A stretch of DNA of 64,000 nt from Echiichthys vipera (GCA_963691815.1 OY829669.1:681019-745018), one strand, 5' to 3'; counted from the first letter of the stretch, positions 9,587 to 20,174 are shown. Program-made: numbers and translations. The notes: a model not told the origin generated them from the sequence alone.

Positions 9587-10329
9587 GTTGAAGGAACACT
9601 GCTCCTCACTCTGCAGGTGGTGTGTTGCCCTGGGTTTTGTCTTCCCCCAGTCTCTTTGTTTTGTTTATGTTTAGCACCCCTGCACTTCTTTGTTATGTGT
9701 CCCTTTTTCTTGCAGTTGTGACACACAGAGTCCTTAAAGCCACAACGGTAACATTCAACGGGTTTCGATGGCTTGCCTTTGTTTTCCTTGTACACGTGAT
9801 GAACGGCGCTTGGTTGTGTGCTACCGTTGACTGCCATTTCCAATGCCTGAGCAATGTCCAGCGCTTTCTTGAAGGTAAGTGTGGTTTCTCCTAATAATCG
9901 GCGCTGCATGCTGTCATCATTTATGCCACAAACCAACCTGTCCCGCAGCATGTCGTCCAGTACAGCCCTGAACTCACAGTGCTCCGACAGTTGTCTCATC
10001 TCCGCCACGAACGCAGCTACTGAAACCCCAGGCTTGCGTGAACGATGGTGGAACTTGAAGCGCTGCACTATCACCGATGGCTTCGGGCTGTGATGATTTT
10101 GCAACAGCGTCACCAACTCATTGAAGCTCAAGTCACCTGGCTTCCGCGGCGTTGCTAAATTGTGTACCAACTTATACGTCTTAGCACCGCACACACTCAG
10201 AAGAAGTGACCGTTTCTTTTCCTCTTCAGAAATGTCATTCGCCAGGAAAAAGTGCTCAAGTCTCTCGACATATTCAATCCAGTCTCCGTCCGTCTCGACA
10301 AATTCACTGAGCGAGCCGACCATAGCCAT
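9532..10329 (-). pseudogene. gag: Ty3/gypsy gag
   Basis: The first good ATG is at 10329, reading MAMVGSLSEFVETDGDW. The capsid-like helices follow, with WIEYVERLEHFF, FRAVLDDMLRDRLVCGI and LDIAQALEMA. The C-terminal zinc-knuckle region reads VECYRCGFKDSVCHNCKKKGH followed by ITKKC. The second knuckle (C-x2-C-x4-H-x4-C) is complete, but the first keeps only its C-x2-C half, which suggests a small in-frame deletion. The frame runs off into a wrong one near 9620 before the protease, so gag and pol are no longer in register. Confidence 0.85.
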
Positions 10330-10362
10330 TATGAACGTCTTCTTCGACTCTAACTTCACTTG

Positions 10363-10860
10363 TAGAGGAACAATGCAAATTACTTCCTCTTCACTCTCAA
10401 GGATCCTGGAGGGGGTCTGGGAGTGTGCCCATCCAGTCTACATGTGTTTGTGGATCTGGAGAAGGCACATGTCCGGGTCCCCCAGGAGATACTGATGGAG
10501 GTGCTGTGTGAGTCTGGGTTGAGGGGGTCACTTCTGTGGGCCATCCAATCTCTGTACCCCCAAAGAGAGAGCTGTGTCCGGATCCTATGCAGAGTCGGAT
10601 TTGTTCCCGGTGGGGGGTCGGCCTCCTCCAGGGGGGCACTCTGTCCCCAATCCTGTTTGTGGTTTTCATGGACAGGATATGGAGGCATAGTCGTGGTGGG
10701 GAGGGGTTGCAGTTCGGTGGGCTGAGGATCTGGTCTCTGCTTTTTGCAGATGATGTGGTCCTGATGGCGTCGTCGGCCAGTGACCTTCAGCACTCACTGG
10801 ATCGGTTCACAGCCGAGTGTGAAACGGCTGATAGAGAAAATGTGACAGAAATGAGCAGTA
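10363..10860 (+). pseudogene. RTE-type LINE RT fragment, second copy
   Basis: This resumes the RTE sequence interrupted by the gypsy element. It reads FVDLEKAHVRVPQEI, GSLLWAIQSLYPQRE, then after a frameshift LFADDVVLMASSASDLQHSL. The FADD box is complete. A 41-bp stretch just after the left junction is replaced by CAAATTACTTC relative to the copies at 1371 and 35085. It ends at the AECETAD box near 10840 and joins inverted L2 sequence. Confidence 0.8.
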
Positions 10861-10894
10861 AGATTGGATCATTGCACTTAAGAGGTGGATTCAA

Positions 10895-11330
10895 TTATTG
10901 CCTGATCAGTTTGTCCAGTCTGGAGGTGTCAGACGTGGTGTCCTTCAGCCTGACGTACTGTGGCCTGTCAGTGAGGTAGTCTCTGACCCAGTCCACCAGA
11001 TAGGGGTCCACTCCCATCCTGTTCAGTGTGTCCTGAAGTATAGGGGGCTGGATGGTGTTAAAGGCACTGGAGAAGTCCAGGGAGAGAGTCCTCGCTGTGC
11101 TGCTTCCCTTATCCAGATGGGAGTGGACTCGGTGCAGCATGTAGAGGATGGCATCCTCCACACCAACATCTGGCTGCTACGTAAACTGCAGGTGGTCCTG
11201 GGCGTGTTGTTCCTGGGGTCTGAGGAGGCTGAGGAAGAGCTGCTCCAACGTCTTCATCAGGTGTGAAGTGAGAGCCACCAGTCGGACACATTCAGACGCC
11301 ACAAAGATTCATTTTAAAGATGAAATTTGC
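10895..11330 (-). pseudogene. L2/CR1-type LINE RT fragment, inverted, second copy
   Basis: This is the same inverted piece as 1752-2157: VEDAILYMLHRVHSHLDKGS, LDFSSAFNTIQPPI and VRDYLTDRPQYVRL. The upstream part is frameshifted. It is followed by a shortened linker (11331-11375) that stops at GTTGAGTTTT, where a 5'-truncated module M begins. Confidence 0.75.
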
Positions 11331-11375
11331 TGATAAACTTGCAACTGGGTGCAAATGTGAAGGCTGTTGAGTTTT

Positions 11376-11559
11376 AACCAGCTCAGGGGCAGTGCCTCTG
11401 TTTCAACACCAGAGGTCACCTGTGCACAGGAAACCCCTCTAGTCCACCACACCAACTCATCTGTTAAGTCTAGAGTTCATGTCACTGTTGTTGATTTAAA
11501 ACACTTCCTTGTTTCAAGGTCAGTCACACGTCACTTGAAGAAGCAGGTTGAGATGGCAG
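11376..11559. repeat. Module M, copy 3 (5' truncated)
   Basis: This begins AACCAGCTCAGGGGCAG, missing about the first 95 bp of the module. The copy at 22903 starts at nearly the same base and also follows GTTGAGTTTT. The shared junction implies that blocks (b) and (c) arose by duplication of one rearranged parent. Confidence 0.8.
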
Positions 11560-11864
11560 GTCCTTGTGGACATGGCCGGGGGATTATGTGGAGATCAGGG
11601 AGACGGCCTGGGGGAAGAACCTGTTTCTGTGTCTGGTGGTCTTGGCGTACAGAGCTCTGTGACGCCCCCCAGAGGGAAGAAGTGCAGACAGTGTGTGTGC
11701 AGGTGTGAGGGGTCTGCAGTGATCCTTCCTGCCCCTTTCTTCACTCTGGACTGGTTTAGGTCCTGAATGGAGGGCAGGTCGGCCCGGATGAGTCTTTCTG
11801 CAGACCTGATTGTCCGTTGCAGTCTGTTCCTGTTTGGTGGCTGATCGATGGCAAACCCTTTCAA
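11560..11864 (-). pseudogene. Inverted L2/CR1-type LINE C-terminus, block (b)
   Basis: The reverse strand reads NRLQRTIRSAERLIRADLPS, IQDLNQSRVKKGAGRI, ADPSHLHTHCLHFFPLGG. This is a longer form than the copy at 5029, including the AERLIRA helix. It lies head to head with forward RT sequence that starts at 11865. Confidence 0.75.
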
Positions 11865-12500
11865 AGCATCTTCAATTCCCCTCCCACCTTGCCAGGGCCC
11901 TGTTAATGGATTTTACTTCTGCTTTTAACAGCATGCAGATTCACACCCTGCTGCAGAGACTTATTGATATTGGAGTAAATGGTGGCATTATCCACCTTGT
12001 TAGGGACTTCCTCTCTGACCGCCCTCAACAGGTTCTGATTAATAACACTCGGTCCGACATCATTGTGCTTAACACTGGTGCTCCGCAGGGGACTATTTTA
12101 TCCCCATTACATTTCTCTACATACACAAACAAATTCCAATTAGATCTGGAAAACTTTAGTTTGTTTAAGTATGCGGATGATACGGCCCTGGTTGCCTTAT
12201 TGAAGAAGGGGGACATAGTTGGAGAGGAAGTACACAGAGCACATGTCAGCTCTCCAGAAGTGGTGCGATGAAAGCTTCTTAGAGATCAACAGAACAAAAA
12301 CACAGGAACTTGTCCTTTATGAAATGGACCCTGTGCAGCTCCTTATAAATAAGGGACACATTGTAGAGGAAGTTCTCAAGGTCAAATATCTTGGTTCATT
12401 TATTGATTGCAACAAAAATTTCAGTGAAAACACTGACGATATTTTTAAAACTTGTACCAACGTCTCCACCTACTACGCCAGCTCGACTCCTTTAGAGTGA
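11865..12500 (+). pseudogene. L2/CR1-type LINE RT, block (b), uninterrupted
   Basis: This gives SKHLQFPSHLARALLMDFTS, AFNSMQIHTLLQRLID, RDFLSDRPQQVLINNTRSD, TGAPQGTILSPLHFS and KYADDTALVALLKKGD. A 2-bp loss near 12245 (CATGTCAGC against CATGTGTCAGC in the paralogues) shifts the frame. WCDESFLEINRTKTQELVLY and LKVKYLGSFIDCN then continue in the new frame. This copy is the empty-site reference for the LINE inserted at 3054 and for the solo LTR at 23988. Confidence 0.85.
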
Positions 12501-12956
12501 GCGAGGTTATTATGGAAACAGTTTATCAGAACCTGATAGAGAGCGTTTTAACTTTTAACATGGCGATGTGGTACGGTGATCTAAACATCAAAGGAAGAAG
12601 CTGCAGAGAAGAGGAAACGTAGCCTCAGAAATCACAGGGATGAGACAGAAACAGTTAAGTTGTACGTACGAGGAAGTGCAAACGCTCCCTCTCATCCACT
12701 CAACGGGGAGTTTGAACTTCTTCCCTCTGGTAGACGACACAAGGTACCGAGGGCAAAACCTAATGCCATTGGAGCAGTGAACACCGTGTCCCGTTGATGC
12801 GTTTTTATCGTTGCCACGGCTGTCCTGCTCTTTACCCTGAGGATGTTTGCATGTAAGTGTTGCTGTTGCTGTTGTTGTCGTCCTGTTTGTTGCTTTTTAT
12901 GAGACCAAAGACAAATTTCCACATTGTGGAAAATAAATGAAACCAAACCAAACCAA
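12501..12956 (+). pseudogene. L2/CR1-type LINE C-terminus and 3' tail, block (b)
   Basis: This carries the HPLNGEFELLPSGRRHK-type box near 12700, GC/TTG-rich microsatellite TGTTGCTGTTGCTGTTG near 12858, AATAAATG and the AAACCAAACC terminal repeats ending at 12956. Stops lie throughout. It is equivalent to 4217-4767 and 24465-24954. Confidence 0.75.
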
Positions 12957-13372
12957 ACACATGAGCACAGATGAAGTTTCCTCATCAACCCAACTTCAGG
13001 AACAGAGACTTGAACAGTCTATTTCCAAGAACCAGCTCAGGGGCAGTGCCTCTGTTTCAACACCAGAGGTCACCTGTGCACAGGAAACCCCTCTAGTCCA
13101 CCACACCAACTCATCTGTTAAGACTAGAGTTCATGTCACTGTTGTTGATTTAAAACACTTCCTTGTTCCAAGGTCAGTCACACATCACTTGAAGAAGCAG
13201 GTTGAGATGGCAGGTCCTTGTAAATTCACAGTCTTTGAAAAACATCAGTGATGCTGATGAACATACTCTGATATAGTAAATATGCAACGGGTGCAATGAA
13301 AAGACAAAACACATCAAGTATATTTATACATCTAAATATAAACACAGAAACAAATCACACCACAAAATGATA
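12957..13372. repeat. Module M, copy 4, with left flank of array A
   Basis: The module is complete (12957-13250). It is followed by a ~120-bp AT-rich flank that includes GATATAGTAAATATGC and CATCTAAATATAAACACAG. The same module plus flank precedes array C at 24957-25374, and a shorter related flank precedes array B. The decamer array therefore starts at the same position in each copy. Confidence 0.85.
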
Positions 13373-16300
13373 ATGTATTTTTGTCGTCTTTTGCGTCTTT
13401 TTGTGTCTTTTTTGCATCGTTTTGTGTCTTTTTGCGTCTTTTTGCGTCTTTTGTCGTCTTTTTGTCGTCTTTTTGTCGTATTTTTGTCGTCTTTTTGCGT
13501 TTCTTTGTGTCTTTTTTGCGTCTTTTTGCGTCTTTTTGCGTCTTTTTGTGTCTTTTTGCGTCTTTTTGTCGTCTTTTGCTTCTTTTTGCGTCTTTTTGTG
13601 TCTTTTTGTGTCTTTTTGTCGTCTTTTTGTCGTCTTTTGCTTCTTTTTGCGTCTTTTTGTGTCTTTTTGTGTCTTTTTGAGTCTTTTTGTGTCTTTTTGT
13701 GTCTTTTTGTCGTCTTTATGTCGTCTTTTGCTTCTTTTTGTGTCTTTTTGTGTCTTTTTGCGTCTTTTTGTGTCTTTTTGTCGTCTTTTTGTCGTCTTTT
13801 GCTTCTTTTTGCTTCTTTTTGTGTCTTTTTGTGTCTTTTTTGTGTCTTTTTGTGTCTTTTTGTGTCTTTTTGCGTCTTTTTTGCATCTTTTTGCATCTTT
13901 TTGCGTCTTTTTTGTGTCTTTTTGTGTCTTTTTGTGTCTTTTTGCGTCTTTTTTGTGTCTTTTTGTGTCTTTTTGTGTCTTTTTGCGTCTTTCTTGATTA
14001 TTTTTTGCGTCTTTTTTGCATCTTTTTTGTGTCTTTTTGCGTCTTCTTGTCGTCTTTTGCGTCTTTTTTGCGTCTTTTTGGTTCTTTTTGTGTCTTTTTG
14101 CGTCTTTTTTGCGTCTTTTTGTGTCTTTTTTTGCGTTTCTTTGTGTCTTTTTGTGTCTTTTTTGCGTTTCTTTGTGTCTTTTTGCGTCTTTTTGCGTCTT
14201 TTTGCGTCTTTTTGCGTCTTTTGTCGTCTTTTTGTCGTCTTTTTGTCGTCTTTTTGCGTCTTTTTGTGTCTTTTTGCGTCTTTTTGTCGTCTTTTGCTTC
14301 TTTTTGCGTCTATTTGTGTCTTTTTGTGTCTTTTTGTGTCTTTTTGCGTCTTTCTTGATTATTTTTTGCGTCTTTTTTGCATCTTTTTGTGCCTTTTTGT
14401 GTCTTTTTGTCGGCTTTTTGTGTCTTTTTGTGTCTTTTTGCGTCTTTTTGCTTTTTTTGCGTCTTTTTGTGTCTTTTTGCGTCTTTTTGCGTCTTTTTGC
14501 GTCTTTTTTGCATCTTTTTTGCCTCTTTTTGCGTCTATTTGCATCTTTTTTGTGTTTTTTTGTGTCTTTTTGTGTCTTTTTGACGTCTTTTTGCATCTTT
14601 TTGTGTCTTTTTGCGTCTTTTTTGTATCTTTTTTGTGTCTTTTGTGTCTTTTTGTGTCTTTTTGTATCTTTTTGCGTCTTTTTGCGTCTTTTTTGTGTCT
14701 TTTTGCTTCTTTTTTGTGTTTTTTTTGTCGTCTTTTTGCGTCTTTTTGTGTCTTTTTGCGTCTTTATGCATCTTTTTTGCGTCTTTTTGTGTCTTTTTGC
14801 ATCTTTTGCGTCTTTTTGTGTCTTTTTGTCGGCTTTTTGTGTCTTTTTGTGTCTTTTTGCGTCTTTTTGCTTTTTTTGCGTCTTTTGGTGTCTTTTTGCG
14901 TCTATTTGCATCTTTTTTGTGTCTTTTTTGTGTCTTTTTGTGTCTTTTTGACGTCTTTTTGCATCTTTTTGTGTCTTTTTGCGTCTTTTGTGTCTTTTTT
15001 GTATCTTTTTTGTGTCTTTTGTGTCTTTTTGCGTTTTTTTTGTGTGTTTTTGTGTCTTTTTTGTGTCTTTTTGCTTCTTTTTTGTCGTCTTTTTGCTTCT
15101 TTTTTGTGTCTTTTTGACGTCTTGTTGTGTCTTTTTGCGTCTTTTTGACGTCTTTTTGCGTCTTTTTGACGTCTTTTTGCGTCTTTTTGCGTCTTTTTTT
15201 GTCTTTTTGTGTCTCTTTTGTGTCTTTTTTGTGTCTTTTTGCTTCTTTTTTGCGTTTTTTTGTCGTCTTTTTGTGTGTTTTTGTGTCTTTTTTGTGTCTT
15301 TTTGACGTCTTTTTGCGTCTTTTTGTGTCTTTTTGCGTCTTTTTTGTATCTTTTTGTGTCTTTTGTGTCTTTTTTGTGTCCTTTTGCTTCTTTTTTGTGT
15401 TTTTTTTTTGTCGTCTTTTGCGTCTTTTTGTGTCTTTTTTGCATCGTTTTGTGTCTTTTTGCGTCTTTTTGCGTCTTTTGTCGTCTTTTTGTCGTCTTTT
15501 TGTCGTATTTTTGTCGTCTTTTTGCGTTTCTTTGTGTCTTTTTTGCGTCTTTTTGCGTCTTTTTGTGTCTTTTTGCGTCTTTTTGTCGTCTTTTGCTTCT
15601 TTTTGCGTCTTTTTGTGTCTTTTTGTGTCTTTTTGTCGTCTTTTTGTCGTCTTTTGCTTCTTTTTGCGTCTTTTTGTGTCTTTTTGTGTCTTTTTGAGTC
15701 TTTTTGTGTCTTTTTGTGTCTTTTTGTCGTCTTTATGTCGTCTTTTGCTTCTTTTTGTGTCTTTTTGTGTCTTTTTGTGTCTTTTTGCGTCTTTTTGTGT
15801 CTTTTTGTCGTCTTTTTGTCGTCTTTTGCTTCTTTTTGCTTCTTTTTGTGTCTTTTTGTGTCTTTTTTGTGTCTTTTTGTGTCTTTTTGTGTCTTTTTGC
15901 GTCTTTTTTGCATCTTTTTGCATCTTTTTGCGTCTTTTTTGTGTCTTTTTGTGTCTTTTTGTGTCTTTTTGCGTCTTTTTTGTGTCTTTTTGTGTCTTTT
16001 TGTGTCTTTTTGCGTCTTTCTTGATTATTTTTTGCGTCTTTTTTGCATCTTTTTTGTGTCTTTTTGCGTCTTCTTGTCGTCTTTTGCGTCTTTTTTGCGT
16101 CTTTTTGGTTCTTTTTGTGTCTTTTTGCGTCTTTTTTGCGTCTTTTTGTGTCTTTTTTTGCGTTTCTTTGTGTCTTTTTGTGTCTTTTTTGCGTTTCTTT
16201 GTGTCTTTTTGCGTCTTTTTGCGTCTTTTTGCGTCTTTTGTCGTCTTTTTGTCGTCTTTTTGTCGTCTTTTTGCGTCTTTTTGTGTCTTTTTGCGTCTTT

Positions 16301-17486
16301 TTGTCGTCTTTTGCTTCTTTTTGCGTCTATTTGTGTCTTTTTGTGTCTTTTTGTGTCTTTTTGCGTCTTTCTTGATTATTTTTTGCGTCTTTTTTGCATC
16401 TTTTTGTGCCTTTTTGTGTCTTTTTGTCGGCTTTTTGTGTCTTTTTGTGTCTTTTTGCGTCTTTTTGCTTTTTTTGCGTCTTTTTGTGTCTTTTTGCGTC
16501 TTTTTGCGTCTTTTTGCGTCTTTTTTGCATCTTTTTTGCCTCTTTTTGCGTCTATTTGCATCTTTTTTGTGTTTTTTTGTGTCTTTTTGTGTCTTTTTGA
16601 CGTCTTTTTGCATCTTTTTGTGTCTTTTTGCGTCTTTTTTGTATCTTTTTTGTGTCTTTTGTGTCTTTTTGTGTCTTTTTGTATCTTTTTGCGTCTTTTT
16701 GCGTCTTTTTTGTGTCTTTTTGCTTCTTTTTTGTGTTTTTTTTGTCGTCTTTTTGCGTCTTTTTGTGTCTTTTTGCGTCTTTATGCATCTTTTTTGCGTC
16801 TTTTTGTGTCTTTTTGCATCTTTTGCGTCTTTTTGTGTCTTTTTGTCGGCTTTTTGTGTCTTTTTGTGTCTTTTTGCGTCTTTTTGCTTTTTTTGCGTCT
16901 TTTGGTGTCTTTTTGCGTCTATTTGCATCTTTTTTGTGTCTTTTTTGTGTCTTTTTGTGTCTTTTTGACGTCTTTTTGCATCTTTTTGTGTCTTTTTGCG
17001 TCTTTTGTGTCTTTTTTGTATCTTTTGTGTCTTTTTGCGTCTTTTTTGTGTGTTTTTGTGTCTTTTTTGTGTCTTTTTGCTTCTTTTTTGTCGTCTTTTT
17101 GCTTCTTTTTTGTGTCTTTTTGACGTCTTGTTGTGTCTTTTTGCGTCTTTTTGACGTCTTTTTGCGTCTTTTTGACGTCTTTTTGCGTCTTTTTGCGTCT
17201 TTTTGCGTCTTTTTTTGTCTCTTTTGTGTCTTTTTTGTGTCTTTTTGCTTCTTTTTTGCGTTTTTTTGTCGTCTTTTTGTGTGTTTTTGTGTCTTTTTTG
17301 TGTCTTTTTGACGTCTTTTTGCGTCTTTTTGTGTCTTTTTGCGTCTTTTTTGTATCTTTTTGTGTCTTTTGTGTCTTTTTTGTGTCCTTTTGCTTCTTTT
17401 TTGTGTTTTTTTTTTGTCGTCTTTTTGTGTCTTTTTGTGTCTTTTTGACGTCTTTTTGTGTCTTTTTGTGTCTTTTGCGTCTCATT
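13373..17486. repeat. Decamer array A (unit TTTTTGTGTC/TTTTTGCGTC)
   Basis: This is about 4.1 kb of a 10-bp T-rich unit with variants TTTTTGCGTC, TTTTTGTCGTC, TTTTGCTTC and TTTTTTGCATC, so unit length varies from 9 to 12. A higher-order repeat is clear: the marker TTGATTATTTTTT occurs at 13994 and 14355 and again at 16021 and 16372. The segment starting TCGTCTTTTGCGTC at 13384 recurs at 15411, an offset of 2027 bp. The array is thus a ~2-kb block duplicated in tandem. The long frames on both strands (Lys/Gln/Thr/Asp/Arg or Phe/Leu/Cys/Ser rich) simply follow the 30-bp coding period. Confidence 0.95.
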
Positions 17487-17693
17487 AAAAACGCAAAAAA
17501 ACGCAGAAAAACACGATAAAGACGACAAAAATTGATTTAAAAAAAAGCAAAAAGACGACAAAAAAACGAAAAAGTTGACAAAAAGACGCAAAAACGCAAA
17601 TTAACAACAAAAAGTTGACAAAATGTGAAAAAGACGACAGAAAGGTGCAAAGAAGACGGAAAAAACAAAAAAAAGTGTTGCTGTTGTTGTTGC
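17487..17693. repeat. A-rich inverted stretch ending array A
   Basis: Right after GTCTCATT the strand flips: the motif now reads AAAAACGCA, AAAGACGACAAAAA, AAAAAGTTGACAAAA. These are the reverse complement of the array variants TGCGTTTTT and TTTTTGTCGTCTTT. About 200 bp of inverted motif thus faces 4.1 kb of direct motif. The same arrangement closes array C. Confidence 0.85.
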
Positions 17694-17774
17694 TGTCGTC
17701 CTGTTTGTTGCTTTCATGAGACCAAAGACAAATTTCCACATTGTGGAAAATAAATGAAACCAAACCAAACCAAA
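17694..17774 (+). repeat. LINE 3' tail fragment right of array A
   Basis: From TGTTGCTGTTGTTG through CACATTGTGGAAAATAAATG to AAACCAAACC, this is the terminal tail of the L2-type LINE seen at 12858-12956. The array plus inverted stretch therefore sits inside or beside that tail. Confidence 0.75.
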
Positions 17775-18089
17775 CACATGAGCACAGATGAAGTTTCCTC
17801 ATCAACCCAACTTCAGGAACAGAGACTTGAACAGTCTGTTTTCAAGAACCAGCTCAGGGGCAGTGCCTCTGTTTCAACACCAGAGGTCACCTGTGCACAG
17901 GAAACCCCTCTAGTCCACCACACCAACTCATCTGTTAAGTCTAGAGTTCATGTCACTGTTGTTGATTTAAAACACTTCCTTGTTTCAAGGTCAGTCACAC
18001 GTCACTTGAAGAAGCAGGTTGAGATGGCAGGTGCTTGTGAATTCACAGTCTTTGAAAACTGTATACATTTAAATATCAACAGAGAAACA
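17775..18089. repeat. Module M, copy 5, with left flank of array B
   Basis: This is a complete module followed by a shortened flank, CATTTAAATATCAACAGAG and GTATTTTTGTCATC, before the decamers start. It differs from copy 4 by changes such as GGTGCTTG for GGTCCTTG. Confidence 0.85.
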
Positions 18090-19350
18090 AGTATTTTTGT
18101 CATCTTTTTGTGTCTTTTTGTGTCTTTTTGTGTCTTTTTTGTGTGTTTTTGTCGTCTTTTGCGTCTTTTTGTGTCTTTTTGTGTCTTTTGTGTCTTTTCT
18201 GTGTTTATGAGTCTTTTTGCGTCTTTTTTGTGTGTTTATGCGTCTTTTTGCGTCTTTTTTGTGTCTTTTTGTGTCTTTTTTGTGTGTTTTTGTCGTCTTT
18301 TGCGTCTTTTTGTGTCTTTTTGTGTCTTTTTGCTTCTTTTTGTGTCTTTTTTGTGTCTTTTTGCCTCTTTTTGCGTCTTTTTTGTGTCTTTTTGTGTCTT
18401 TTTTGTGTCTTTTTGTGTCTTTTGCGTCTTTTTTGCATCTTTTGCGTCTTTTGCGTCTTTTTGTGTCTTTTTGTATCTTTTTGCGTCTTTTTGTGTCTTT
18501 TTTGTGTCTTTTTGTGACTTTTTGTGTCGTTTTGTGTCTTTTTTGTGTCTTTTTGTGTCTTTTTTGTGTCTTTTTGTGTCTTTTTGTTGTCTTTTTGCTT
18601 CTTTTTGTGTCTTTTTTGTGTCTTTTTTGTGTGTTTTTGTCGTCTTTTTGTGTCTTTTTGCATCTTTTTTGTGTCTTTTTGTGTCTTTTGTGTCTTTTTT
18701 GTGTCTTTTTGCTTCTTTTTTGTGTTTTTTTGTCGTCTTTTTGTGTCTTTTTGTGTCTTTTTTGTATTTTTTCTCGTCTTTTTGTGTCTTTTTGACGTGT
18801 TTTTGTGTCTTTTTGCGTCTTTTTGTCGTCTTTTTGTGTCTTTTTGTGTCTTTTTGCGTCTTTTTTGTATCTTTTTTGTGTCTTTTGTGTCTTTTTTGTG
18901 TTTTTTGTCGTCTTTTTGTGTCTTTTTTTGTGTCTTTTTGACGTCTTTTTGTGTCTTTTTGTGTCTTTTTGTGTCTTTTTGTGTCTTTTTTGTGTCTTTT
19001 TGACGTCTTTTTTGTGTCTTTTTGCGTCTTTTTTGCGTCTTTTGCGTCTTTTTGCGTCTTTTTGCGTCTTTTTGCTTCTTTTTTGTGTCTTTTGTGTCTT
19101 TTTTGTGTCTCTTTGCGTCTTTTTGCATCTTTCTGCATCTTTTTGTGTCTTTTTTGTGTCTTTTTGTGTCTTTTTTGCATCTTTCTGCATCTTTTTGTGT
19201 CTTTTTTGTGTCTTTTTTGCATCTTTTTTGTGACTTTTTGTGTCTTTTTTGTGTCTTTTTGTGACTTTCTGCGTCTTTTGTGTCTTTTTTGCGTCTTCTT
19301 GCGTCTTTTGTGTCTTTTTGTGTCTTTTTGTATCTTTTTGCGTCTTTTTT
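18090..19350. repeat. Decamer array B
   Basis: This is about 1.26 kb of the same TTTTTGTGTC-type unit as array A, richer in TGTGTC and poorer in TCGTC. It shows no obvious kilobase duplication and no A-rich inverted end. On the right it passes directly into the second half of the linker (GCACTGTAGGAATATTC) and module M. Long Lys-rich reverse frames of about 400 codons are array artefacts. Confidence 0.95.
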
Positions 19351-19780
19351 TATGCACTGTAGGAATATTCTCATTTTCCCTCCATTGTCGGCCAGAAACA
19401 CACAAACAAACACATGAGCACAGATGAAGTTTCCTCATCAACCCAACTTCAGGAACAGAGACTTGAACAGTCTATTTCCAAGAACCAGCTCAGGGGCAGT
19501 GCCTCTGTTCCAACACCAGAGGTCACCTGTGCACAGGAAACCCCTCTAGTCCACCACACCAACTCATCTGTTAAGTCTAGAGTTCATGTCACTGTTGGTG
19601 ATTTAAAACACTTCCTTGTTTCAAGGTCAGTCACACGTCACTTGAAGAAGCAGGTTGAGATGGCAGGTCCTTGTGAATTCACAGTCTTTGAAAAATATCA
19701 GTGATGCTGATGAACATACTCTGATATAGTAAATATGCAACGGGTGCAATGAAACGACAAAACACATCAAGTATATTTAT
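19351..19780. repeat. Linker half, module M copy 6 and flank
   Basis: The linker's right half (GCACTGTAGGAATATTCTCA) leads into a complete module (19411-19705). The AT-rich flank follows up to CATCAAGTATATTTATA. Where arrays A and C would begin, this copy instead joins the GC-rich block at 19781. A segmental duplication runs from 19411 and matches 27813 onward. Confidence 0.85.
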
Positions 19781-20174
19781 ACCCCACCGGGGTCAATTCC
19801 AACACCGCGGTGCTTAGCCGGGTATTCGGGAGTATCCCTCACAGCCTGGGCAACTCCCGAGAAGACCCGGGTCAAACCTGGATCCAGGTAACAGGGGCGC
19901 CACCAGGGATTTTGAGCCCCATGAAAAGACGTTTCACTGAGCCCCCAAACCAGGAACCAGCCACAACAACCAAGTGCATTTCTGTAACGGGATGTCCAGA
20001 ACCAAATCACAGCGGTGCTGATTGTCAGTCCTTCCTTTATTTGTATGTTGTTGTTTGACTTGTGAGCGCATGGAGACTTGGTTTATATGGATTTTGTCGC
20101 CAAGGTTCTGATGTTTATTGTGATCTGCAACATCACTTTATTCTTTAGTGATTCATTTGTGTTTAGTACATTTG
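19781..20174. repeat. Unclassified repeat with GC-rich left end, copy 1
   Basis: The block starts CCCCACCGGGGTCAATTCC and includes GGGGCGCCACCAGGGATTTT followed by AGCCCCATGAAAAGA. It recurs at 28180-28568. On the reverse strand CCCCGGTGGGGTATAAATA puts a TATA-like box just outside the GC-rich end. That resembles a core promoter or LTR edge, but I see no paired terminal repeat or coding sequence. I cannot assign it to a family. Confidence 0.6.

Larger units (their letters stand above)
6092..10362 (-). mobile_element. Ty3/gypsy LTR retrotransposon, 5' LTR missing
   Basis: This is a 4.3-kb element on the reverse strand with gag, protease, RT, RNase H and integrase in Ty3/gypsy order, a polypurine tract and one LTR at its 3' end (6092-6293). 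The right edge breaks off about 33 bases upstream of the gag start, so the 5' LTR and primer-binding site are gone. Both edges abut RTE LINE sequence, and about 330 bp of that LINE is missing between them. A deletion that removed the 5' LTR with adjacent host sequence fits best. Several frameshifts and stops make it inactive. Confidence 0.9.

Noticed and set aside
7163..10495. Forward-strand frames of 60-120 codons across the gypsy element
   Set aside because: They are antisense shadows of gag-pol with no motifs of their own.
13373..17486. Telomeric repeat
   Set aside because: The decamer TTTTTGTGTC has no relation to TTAGGG, and no TTAGGG run is present.
13355..17591. Lys-rich frames of 852 and 1018 codons and Phe/Leu/Cys-rich forward frames in the decamer arrays
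   Set aside because: A 10-bp unit gives a 30-bp coding period without stops. Frames are open on both strands and drift with every 9- or 11-bp unit.
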